Below, piece by piece: positions 30,977 through 38,441 of a DNA stretch of 64,000 nt. Source of the DNA: UBA10677 sp045532295 (GTDB lineage Bacteria > Bacillota > Clostridia > Christensenellales > Pumilibacteraceae); NCBI GenBank assembly GCA_045532295.1, contig JAZSFP010000026.1, forward strand, positions 1-64,000, given 5' to 3'. A model generated the notes under the pieces. The model worked only from the letters and a program-made list of their open reading frames with translations, had not been told where the DNA came from and did no database searches. The first letter of the stretch is position 1; every line of letters starts with the position of its first letter. The position numbers and the translations under genes were made by a program.

Positions 30977-32119
30977 ATGAAAATTATCAAGAATTCCAAA
31001 ATCTACGTTGAGGGCGAAGGCATCGTTAAAACTTCCCTTGCTTTTGACGAGAAAATCGTTTCTATCGGCGCAGTAGTAGACGGCGAAGAAATCGTTATCC
31101 CCGAAGACGCCATCGTCGTTCCCGGCTTTATCGACGAGCATATTCACGGCGCAGGCGGAGCAGACGCTATGGACGGTACCGTCGAGGCTATCTCCACTAT
31201 CGCTAACACCGTAGCAAAGGAAGGTACGACCACTTTCCTTGCAACCACTATGACCCAAAGCCCCGAGAACATCACCAAGGCTCTTAAAGCGGTTAAAGAA
31301 TACCGCGAGAGCGCGCCTTCTACGGGCGCAAGAGTAGGTGGCGTTCATCTCGAAGGACCGTTCATTGCTCTTTCTCACAAGGGCGCGCAACCTGCTGAGT
31401 TCGTGGCTAAACCCTCTATCTCCGTTTTCGACGGCTATAACGAGGCAAGCGGTAACTGTATTAGAATAGTTTCGCTCGCTCCCGAAGAGGAAGGTAGTAG
31501 CGAACTTATCGCTCATCTTGCTAAGAACGGTATTATCCCCTCTATCGGTCATACCGCGGCAAAAGCGGTAAACGTGAGAGAGGCTATCCGCTCGGGCGCA
31601 AAGCACGTTACTCATACTTATAACGCGCAGTCTCCCCTTCATCACCGTGAAATCGGAGTGGTTGGTTCGGCTCTTTTGTACGACGACCTCAACGCTGAAC
31701 TTATTTGCGATACTATCCACGTTTCCGTTCCTGCTATGCAACTCGTTGCAAAGTGCAAGCCTTCCGATAAACTTACCCTCATTACCGACGCAATGCGCGC
31801 AAAAGGTCTTGGCGAGGGCGTAAGCGAACTTGGTGGACAAACCGTTATCGTAAAGAACGGCGAGGCTCGTCTTACCGACGGTACGCTCGCAGGCTCAGTT
31901 CTTCTTATGAACGACGCTATTAAAAATATGGTGGAAAAGGTGGGAGTTTCCTTCACCTCCGCTATCGACTACGCTACCAAGAACCCCGCTAAAGCGCTTG
32001 GTATCTACGAACAAACGGGCTCGATTAAAGTAGGCAAGAACGCTGACCTTACCGTGCTTTCCTCCGACTACAAAGTTCTTCTTACTATTCGCGACGGCGA
32101 AATCATTTACAAAGCATAA
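30977..32119 (+). CDS. nagA: N-acetylglucosamine-6-phosphate deacetylase
   Basis: 380 residues of the amidohydrolase superfamily: PGFIDEHIHGAGGADAMDGT (metal-binding HxH), HLEGPFIA with the catalytic Glu, SIGHTAAKA and VTHTYNAQSPLHHRE (further metal ligands), and LITDAMRAKG with the catalytic Asp. It removes the acetyl group from GlcNAc-6-P, giving the substrate of NagB. Third gene of the operon; ends at a terminator. No transporter or NagR-type regulator is adjacent. Confidence 0.96.
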   Translation: MKIIKNSKIYVEGEGIVKTSLAFDEKIVSIGAVVDGEEIVIPEDAIVVPGFIDEHIHGAGGADAMDGTVEAISTIANTVAKEGTTTFLATTMTQSPENITKALKAVKEYRESAPSTGARVGGVHLEGPFIALSHKGAQPAEFVAKPSISVFDGYNEASGNCIRIVSLAPEEEGSSELIAHLAKNGIIPSIGHTAAKAVNVREAIRSGAKHVTHTYNAQSPLHHREIGVVGSALLYDDLNAELICDTIHVSVPAMQLVAKCKPSDKLTLITDAMRAKGLGEGVSELGGQTVIVKNGEARLTDGTLAGSVLLMNDAIKNMVEKVGVSFTSAIDYATKNPAKALGIYEQTGSIKVGKNADLTVLSSDYKVLLTIRDGEIIYKA

Positions 32120-32152
32120 CTACGACTACTAATCTTTTTTACTCCTTTTATA

Positions 32153-32186
32153 GAGGGCGGACGAACTTTCGTTCGCTCTTTTTTTT
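32153..32186 (+). terminator. Terminator of the amino-sugar operon
   Basis: GAGGGCGGACGA (from 32153) pairs imperfectly with TCGTTCGCTCTT, followed by six further T. Confidence 0.7.
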
Positions 32187-32197
32187 ACCGCATTTGC

Positions 32198-32226
32198 TTG
32201 ACAAAATTTCTATTATATAATATACT
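32198..32226 (+). promoter_or_regulatory. Promoter of the DMT transporter gene
   Basis: TTGACA (32198-32203), 17-nt spacer, TATACT (32221-32226). Confidence 0.85.
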
Positions 32227-32254
32227 TTCTCTATCCCTTGGAGGAACAAAAAAA

Positions 32255-33124
32255 ATGCCTTATATATATTTAATTTTATCCGTTTTTATGAACGCCTCCT
32301 CAAGCGTTATAGGTAAAATTTTCAACAAGCAAAACGAAAACGAAAAAGACACGACCGTCTTTTATAATTTCTTGCTAATGATAAGCGCCTTCGTAAGTTG
32401 GGGCGTTATATTCGCTTTCGACTTCTCGTTCGACGCAAGCGTTTTGCTATACGCGTTGCTTTTCGCAACCTTTTATATCCTTTGCAATCTCGGTCTTATT
32501 AACGCGCTTAAATTTGGCCCGGCGTCGCTCACCACCCTTATTATGACTTTATCGTTAATCGCGACTACCATTTGGGGATTTTTCTTTTGGGGCGCGCAAG
32601 TAACGATGCCCGTAATCGTAGGGCTTGCGTTGGTCGTAATTGCCATCGTGCTTTGTCTATATTCCAAAGACAAAGGGGAAGAAAAAACAATATCTTGGAA
32701 GTGGCTCTTCTTCGTTTTTCTTGCCTTTGCCGGCAACGCAGGTTGCGCAATTACTCAGCGAACTCAACAACTTCAATACGGCGGTCAACACGGCTCGCTA
32801 CTTATGTTCGTTGCGTTAGGGCTTTCTACGATAGTCTACCTTTTTATCTACCTTAAAAGTGATAGAACGGATACCCCTAAAATGCTCAAAAGGTCTTGGT
32901 GGTCGCCCGTCTTAGCAGGCGTATGTAACGTTTTACTAAACCTTTTCCTCATTATTATAGCAAGCACTGACCTTTCCCCAAGCCTTATCTATCCCGTAAT
33001 CGGCGTAGGCGGTCTTGCAGTAGTAATCCTCTTCTCTCTCTTCGTTTTCAAAGAGAAAATGTACTGGTGGCAATGGTTAGGAGTTTTTATCGGCGCAGTT
33101 GCCGTCGTTCTCCTATCAATATAA
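32255..33124 (+). CDS. EamA/DMT-family transporter
   Basis: 289 residues from the ATG at 32255 (GGAGGAAC upstream; a longer frame starts within the promoter). Ten hydrophobic segments arranged as two five-helix halves, with the second half ending PVIGVGGLAVVILFSLFVFKE and WWQWLGVFIGAVAVVLL, typical of the drug/metabolite transporter superfamily. The exported or imported metabolite is unknown. Monocistronic between a promoter and a bidirectional terminator. Confidence 0.85.
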   Translation: MPYIYLILSVFMNASSSVIGKIFNKQNENEKDTTVFYNFLLMISAFVSWGVIFAFDFSFDASVLLYALLFATFYILCNLGLINALKFGPASLTTLIMTLSLIATTIWGFFFWGAQVTMPVIVGLALVVIAIVLCLYSKDKGEEKTISWKWLFFVFLAFAGNAGCAITQRTQQLQYGGQHGSLLMFVALGLSTIVYLFIYLKSDRTDTPKMLKRSWWSPVLAGVCNVLLNLFLIIIASTDLSPSLIYPVIGVGGLAVVILFSLFVFKEKMYWWQWLGVFIGAVAVVLLSI

Positions 33125-33126
33125 CG

Positions 33127-33160
33127 AAAAAAGACTAACGAATTACCGTTAGTCTTTTTT
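33127..33160. terminator. Bidirectional terminator
   Basis: AAAAAAGACTAACG (33127-33140) and CGTTAGTCTTTTTT (33147-33160) form a perfect 14-bp stem between converging genes. Confidence 0.9.
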
Positions 33161-33176
33161 CTGCTTAACTTGTTAA

Positions 33177-34370
33177 TTAGTCTGTGGTGTAGTTATCAAA
33201 ATAGCCTTGGATAAATACGATAGGCGTACCCTTATCACCCGAACCGGAGGTAAGGTCGCAGAGCGAACCGATAAGATCGGTAAGTCTTCTCGGCGTAGTG
33301 CCTTCGCTAATCATATTGCCCACGAGGTCGGCGTCTTTTTCTTGGATTTTTTGCTTAATCGCCTCTTTGAGCGCGTCACCCGAAAGGTCGGCAAAGTCGT
33401 TATCAGCAAGATACTTAAGTTTGAGTTCACTGGGCGTTCCTTCAAGACCAGCGGTATAAGCAGGGGAAACTACGGGGTCAGCAAGTTCCCAAATCTTACC
33501 AACGGGGTCTTTGAACGCGCCGTCTCCATAAACCATAACTTCCACTTTCTTGCCCGTTTTCTCGAACACTAACTTCTGGATATCTTCAACGAGCGCTTGG
33601 CAATCGCGGGGGAAGAGTTTAACCTGCTCTTCATTTGCCTTGTTCGAACCGAGAAGTCCGTAGTTTTCATTATATCCGCTACCGTTTACAGATGAACGCA
33701 TAATCTCGTCCATACCAAACACGATTTCCGCGCCTGCCGTCATTAATAAACGCTTAGTACGAGCGCGAGTGTGGATATCGCAGTTAAGAACGTTCTTAGT
33801 ATACTTTAAGATAGCGCGAGGATCGTTAGCAAAAATCACTTCACAGTCCGCTCCGCACTCACGAATAAGGCTTTCGTAATATTCAACGTAGTCAACGCCG
33901 GTAAAGCGGTGCTTAGAGTATCCGAAAAGTTCACGATATTGCTCAAGCGTAAGCACGTCGCTATAAGGATTAATACCTTTCTCGTCCAAAAGTTCTAAAG
34001 ATACGAGGTGATTACCTACTTCGTCAGAAGGATATGAAAGCATTAAAACTATCTTCTTTGCGCCTTTCGCCATACCCTTTAAGCATACCGAAAAACGGTT
34101 ACGGGAAAGTATGGGAAAAATAACGCCCACGGTTTCTCCGCCAAATTTTGCTCTTACGTCTTCAGCAATATCGTCTACGCTCGCATAGTTTCCTTGCGCG
34201 CGAGCAACGATAGCCTCAGTCATAGCGATAATATCACGGTCACGAATGGTAAATCCGTCCTCCTTTGCCGCTTCAAGCACCGAATCGGTAACAATCTTTA
34301 CCAAATCGTCGCCACTGCGAATAATGGGAGCACGAACACCTCTTGAAACAGTACCAACCATACGGCTCAT
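33177..34370 (-). CDS. CofE-like (F420-0:gamma-glutamyl ligase family) protein
   Basis: 397 residues from the ATG at 34370 (GGAGAT upstream). The N-terminal IIRSGDDLVKIVTDSV and RDIIAMTEAIVARAQGNY match the CofE fold; GDGAFKDPVGKIWELADPVV near residue 300 and the C-terminal GSGDKGTP are further conserved parts. CofE adds glutamate to coenzyme F420-0, but no F420 genes are visible and anaerobic Clostridia rarely make it; Bacillota copies probably use another acceptor. It has its own promoter. Confidence 0.8.
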   Translation of the reverse strand: MSRMVGTVSRGVRAPIIRSGDDLVKIVTDSVLEAAKEDGFTIRDRDIIAMTEAIVARAQGNYASVDDIAEDVRAKFGGETVGVIFPILSRNRFSVCLKGMAKGAKKIVLMLSYPSDEVGNHLVSLELLDEKGINPYSDVLTLEQYRELFGYSKHRFTGVDYVEYYESLIRECGADCEVIFANDPRAILKYTKNVLNCDIHTRARTKRLLMTAGAEIVFGMDEIMRSSVNGSGYNENYGLLGSNKANEEQVKLFPRDCQALVEDIQKLVFEKTGKKVEVMVYGDGAFKDPVGKIWELADPVVSPAYTAGLEGTPSELKLKYLADNDFADLSGDALKEAIKQKIQEKDADLVGNMISEGTTPRRLTDLIGSLCDLTSGSGDKGTPIVFIQGYFDNYTTD

Positions 34371-34418
34371 AAGTAAATCTCCTTCGTTTTTGATCAGAAT
34401 ACTATCAACCAAAAACAC

Positions 34419-34446
34419 ATTATATTATACCAAAATATGCTGTCAA
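34419..34446 (-). promoter_or_regulatory. Promoter of the CofE-like gene
   Basis: Minus-strand TTGACA (34446-34441), 16-nt spacer, TATAAT (34424-34419). Confidence 0.75.
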
Positions 34447-34535
34447 TGTAAAATGATTTAGGGTATATCTTTTCAATTTTTTTAATTTTCTCTGCTCTTT
34501 TTGATAATTGAACTTTTGTGGTATTAACTTTTTGC

Positions 34536-34565
34536 TTGACAGTCCTCTTCCCCTCGTGATATACT
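34536..34565 (+). promoter_or_regulatory. Promoter of the MBOAT/DHHW operon
   Basis: TTGACA (34536-34541), 18-nt spacer, TATACT (34560-34565). Confidence 0.8.
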
Positions 34566-34597
34566 TACGATAACTATTTAACAAAAGGAATAAAATT

Positions 34598-36088
34598 ATG
34601 GTTTTCACAACTCAAACTTTTCTATTTTTCTTTTTCCCCATTTCAATAATTTTATATTTTATCGCGGAATTGTTAGAAAAACTAAAGACGGACTTTTTTC
34701 GCAAAATTAGATTCAAGGATTTAATTATTGTCGTTTTTAGTTTGGGTTTTTACGCTTGGTCTTGCTTTGACGACGTATTTAGATTAGTTTTCTATATTCT
34801 TATCGTTTGGCTAATGGGCAAATGGATTGAAAATAGTAAAGCAAAAAAACAATTTATCACGATAGAAAGCGCTAACGAAAACCAAGATAAAAAAACGCTA
34901 CACCTTGCGCTAATACCATTTATTATATCTCTATGTTTGTTAATCTTGTACCTTGTTATCTTTAAATACTCTTCCTTCCTCACTACTCTATTTAATTCTT
35001 TCCTAAAAACGACAACTACCCCCGTTTCTTTAATAGCTCCTCTTGGCTTGTCTTTCATTACTTTTTCCGCAATTTCTTACCTCGTGGACATATATAGAGA
35101 AAAGGCTAAAGCAGGTAACATTATAGACTGCGCGCTATATATTTCTTTCTTTCCCAAAGTCATTTCTGGTCCTATCGTACTGTGGAAGGATTTTTCCGTA
35201 AAAATGAGCGAGCGTAAAACGTCAACCGAAAAAGTCTCCCGCGGTATTACTCGAATTATGATAGGCTTTATAAAAAAGGTTCTTCTTGCTGATACTTTTG
35301 GATTGTGCATTTCAAAAATAGGACTTAACGGTATCGACTGGATTTCTGCGCTTGGTACAGTTTTACTCTATTTCTTGCAAATATATTATGATTTTGCGGG
35401 ATATTCAGATATCGCAATAGGTATTTCAAACATATTCGGCTTTGATTTTGACGAAAACTTCAACTTCCCTTATCTATCAACTTCAATATCTGAGTTTTGG
35501 CGCCGGTGGCACATTTCCTTAGGCGCTTGGTTTAGAGAATACGTGTACTTCCCTTTAGGCGGTAGTCATCAGGGTAAAGGTAAAACCCTTATCAATCTTG
35601 CTATCGTTTTTGCGCTAACTGGAATATGGCACGGCGCTGGTTGGAACTATATTATATGGGGTACAATAAACGGATTTTTCGTAATAATTGAACGACTGCT
35701 TAAAGATACTGCTTTCTATAAAAAAATCCCCTCTTTCGTTAAATGGTTATTTACTGTTTTAATCGTTCTTTGTTTCTGGCAATTATTTAGGTTTAACGAC
35801 CTAACTCAACTTACACAGTTTATAAATACCGTATTTGGTGGATATAACGGCGTTATTACCCATACTTGGCAATACTATTTTGATAAACAAATCATTTTCT
35901 TTGCTATCGTCGGACTTTTGGGCGCAACGGTTTTGGGCATTCCCGCAATTCAAAATTTTCTTAAGAAAATTTATAGCACGAAAATTGGCTACACAGTTGC
36001 CCACGTCGTTCTCTTCGCCATTTTCATCGTTTCCATTTTCTATATGGTAAACTCAACTTACAGTCCTTTTATCTACTTCCAGTATTAA
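34598..36088 (+). CDS. MBOAT-family membrane O-acyltransferase (AlgI-like)
   Basis: 496 residues with about ten membrane segments. Hallmarks are YYDFAGYSDIAIGISNIFGF, FPYLSTSISEFWRRWHISLG and GIWHGAGWNYIIWG, the last containing the catalytic His near residue 347. AlgI/DltB-type proteins pass acetyl or alanyl groups across the membrane onto exported polymers. The following gene encodes the SGNH/AlgX-like partner, as in alginate or exopolysaccharide O-acetylation systems. The pair is more AT-rich than its surroundings, hinting at transfer. The polymer is unknown. Confidence 0.92.
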   Translation: MVFTTQTFLFFFFPISIILYFIAELLEKLKTDFFRKIRFKDLIIVVFSLGFYAWSCFDDVFRLVFYILIVWLMGKWIENSKAKKQFITIESANENQDKKTLHLALIPFIISLCLLILYLVIFKYSSFLTTLFNSFLKTTTTPVSLIAPLGLSFITFSAISYLVDIYREKAKAGNIIDCALYISFFPKVISGPIVLWKDFSVKMSERKTSTEKVSRGITRIMIGFIKKVLLADTFGLCISKIGLNGIDWISALGTVLLYFLQIYYDFAGYSDIAIGISNIFGFDFDENFNFPYLSTSISEFWRRWHISLGAWFREYVYFPLGGSHQGKGKTLINLAIVFALTGIWHGAGWNYIIWGTINGFFVIIERLLKDTAFYKKIPSFVKWLFTVLIVLCFWQLFRFNDLTQLTQFINTVFGGYNGVITHTWQYYFDKQIIFFAIVGLLGATVLGIPAIQNFLKKIYSTKIGYTVAHVVLFAIFIVSIFYMVNSTYSPFIYFQY

Positions 36089-36100
36089 GGAGCATATATT

Positions 36101-37489
36101 ATGAAGATAATACGCATACTTATTATTTCTTTATTTTCGCTCATTCTTCTCGTCCCTATGGTTACGTTTAATTTCGAAGAGAATTCTGCGTCAGATATTG
36201 ATAACCGTATGTTAGCGGAATCCCCTCTATCCGACGAGGTTTTCGGAAAAACCGACTTTACGAAGAGTATTGAGAATTATATTAACGACAGAATAGGTTT
36301 TCGTGACGAGATGATTACTGTCCAAATTTATCTAAACGACTTTTTGTTTGATAAACTTGTCCACCCCTCTTTTACTTCTGGTACAAACGGCTACTTTTTT
36401 GGTAGCGGACTTACTTCCATAAAAACTAAATTTTCCGACTTTCACAAATCTTTTGCTAATATGATTAAGAAAGCGCAAGATTACTGTTTAGAAAGAAACG
36501 TTCCTTTCGTGTTTGTTTTTAATCCGGCAAAACCGGCCGTTTACAGCGAATATATACCAAAAGGCTTTAATTATAGTCGCGCTTGGGTAGACGATTTTCT
36601 TTCTGAATTAGATACATTCGGCGTTAGATACGTTGATAACACGAAAACTCTTGTTGCCAAGAAAAAAGATGGCGAAACCGTCTTTAATAAAAAGTTCGAT
36701 GCAAACCATTGGAACACTATCGGAGCATATCACGGAACAAACGCCATCACAGAAGAATTGAAAAAAACTTTCCCTTCAGTTTATGTGAATTCTACGAAAG
36801 ACGTATCTTTTTATAAAAGCCTTCAAAAAACTTTGCCAACCTCCAAATTCATAATAAATGAATATATTCCTGCCTCAAATCTAATTACTGAATCGAAAAA
36901 TATTACTGAACAATACAAAAATGAGGTTGAAACGCATCCTTCTTTCCGCAGTTTTGGATATTACGAAAACGAGAAACGCGCTGAAGAAGGCGCTCCTAAA
37001 GCGCTCGTTTTTCAAGGCAGTTATATGAATTCTTACGGTATTAAGTTTATGGCCAACTCCTTCTCTGAATATATTTACTTGCACGATTATCAAAATATAA
37101 TTAATTTGCCTTACTATTTCAATCTTTTTAAGCCTGATTGCGTTGTTTTTGAAGTCGCCGAATACACTATTGCTAATAATTATTTTGACTTGAAAAAAAT
37201 GACGAACATAAACTATAACGCGCCCCTATCTTCTCTAACCGATATCGTATGGACGGAAAAATCATTAGCAGAAGAAACCGTTACTGTCGAGCAAGGTAAT
37301 AAGTTTGCAAAAATCACCTGGACAACTCAAGAAAAACTTGACCACGCTTGGTTAGTTTTAGAAAATGAATACGATTTATTATCTACTCAAAACGGATATT
37401 ACGCTACAGTTCCTATTGACGACTATACGACAAACTTATCCAGTATGAAAATTTATACTACCTCAAACGAAAATTCGCTTTACGAATAA
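36101..37489 (+). CDS. DHHW/AlgX-like SGNH-fold acetyltransferase partner
   Basis: 462 residues: an N-terminal signal-anchor (about 4-22), then an extracytoplasmic domain. FVFVFNPAKPAVYSEYIPKG and DANHWNTIGAYHGTNAI (His near residue 203) correspond to the DxxHW motif of AlgX/AlgJ and DHHW proteins, which complete acetyl transfer to the polymer outside the membrane. The C-terminal 100 residues are beta-rich and could bind carbohydrate. Starts 12 nt after the MBOAT gene. Confidence 0.85.
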   Translation: MKIIRILIISLFSLILLVPMVTFNFEENSASDIDNRMLAESPLSDEVFGKTDFTKSIENYINDRIGFRDEMITVQIYLNDFLFDKLVHPSFTSGTNGYFFGSGLTSIKTKFSDFHKSFANMIKKAQDYCLERNVPFVFVFNPAKPAVYSEYIPKGFNYSRAWVDDFLSELDTFGVRYVDNTKTLVAKKKDGETVFNKKFDANHWNTIGAYHGTNAITEELKKTFPSVYVNSTKDVSFYKSLQKTLPTSKFIINEYIPASNLITESKNITEQYKNEVETHPSFRSFGYYENEKRAEEGAPKALVFQGSYMNSYGIKFMANSFSEYIYLHDYQNIINLPYYFNLFKPDCVVFEVAEYTIANNYFDLKKMTNINYNAPLSSLTDIVWTEKSLAEETVTVEQGNKFAKITWTTQEKLDHAWLVLENEYDLLSTQNGYYATVPIDDYTTNLSSMKIYTTSNENSLYE

Positions 37490-37492
37490 CAA

Positions 37493-37527
37493 AAACCCCT
37501 TTCTAAAAAAATTTAGGAAGGGGTTTA
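37493..37527. terminator. Bidirectional terminator
   Basis: AAACCCCTTTC (37494-37504) and GGAAGGGGTTT (37516-37526) pair with one mismatch around an A/T-rich loop, between converging operons. Confidence 0.75.
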
Positions 37528-37531
37528 GTTT

Positions 37532-38431
37532 TTATAACGCGTCTATATAATCGCAGGCGGCAAGAGCGGAAATCGCTCCGTCGGAGGCTGCGGTTGCAAC
37601 TTGGCGAATTCTTTTGGTTCTGCAGTCGCCTGCAACGAACACGCCTTTGCTCTTTCCAAGACACTTTTCGTCTGCAATCGCGTATCCACGCTCGTCAAGA
37701 GCCAAGATATTCGCAAAGTTCTCGTTTTGGGGAATAAGTCCGATTGCTACGAACATTCCGTCCACTTCAAGCGTTTGCTCTTCTCCGTGAACGCTAATAG
37801 TAACGGCGTTCAATTCGTCCTCGCCCGAAAGCGCGGTTACCGTTGCGCCCGTTATCACGGTAACGTTGTCTTTCGCGTTAACTTGCTCAACGAGTTTTTT
37901 CTCGCCCGTTAGAAAGTCAAGGTTTTGAATAACTACGACCTCGCTTGCAAGTTCACTAAGCAGTATCGTTTCTTGCAATGCGGAGTTTCCACCGCCAACG
38001 ACTGCTACTTTTTTATCCTTATAGAACGCTCCGTCGCAAACCGCGCAGAAAGAAATGCCGTTACCTACGAACTCTTCCTCGCGAGCAAGTCCAAGCATTC
38101 TGTGTTTTGCGCCCGTAGCGATAATAACCGCTTTGGCTTGATACTCCACTCCGTCGGCAACGACCGTCTTAACTTCGTCGCCACTTATGGCAGTAACCTC
38201 TGCGCACTCGAAATCAGCGCCTTGATTAATGACCTGTTCTACTAATTTTTCCGCGAATTCGTTGCCCGAAAGTTCGCAAAAACCGGGGATATTTTCTACT
38301 TTTGGGGAAAAGGTGATTTGACCGCCGAAAGCGCCCTTTTCAATAACGAGGACGCTCTTGTTTGCACGGCGGGCATAGAGCGCTGCGGTAAGTCCCGCAG
38401 GCCCTGCTCCCACTATTATTATATCGTACAT
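37532..38431 (-). CDS. trxB: Thioredoxin reductase
   Basis: 299 residues: FAD-binding GAGPAGLTAALYARR at the N-terminus, redox-active CAVCDG (Cys129/Cys132), NAD(P)H-binding VVGGGNSALQE and the C-terminal FVAGDCRTKRIRQVATAASDG. It passes electrons from NADPH to thioredoxin- or glutaredoxin-like partners. It lies 10 nt after nrdD, whose product carries a redox domain, so TrxB may reduce that domain directly. Confidence 0.95.
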   Translation of the reverse strand: MYDIIIVGAGPAGLTAALYARRANKSVLVIEKGAFGGQITFSPKVENIPGFCELSGNEFAEKLVEQVINQGADFECAEVTAISGDEVKTVVADGVEYQAKAVIIATGAKHRMLGLAREEEFVGNGISFCAVCDGAFYKDKKVAVVGGGNSALQETILLSELASEVVVIQNLDFLTGEKKLVEQVNAKDNVTVITGATVTALSGEDELNAVTISVHGEEQTLEVDGMFVAIGLIPQNENFANILALDERGYAIADEKCLGKSKGVFVAGDCRTKRIRQVATAASDGAISALAACDYIDAL

Positions 38432-38441
38432 AAATTATTCC

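Noticed and set aside
30695..31840. 381-codon open frame antisense to nagB/nagA
   Set aside because: Shadow of two well-identified genes; no family resemblance.
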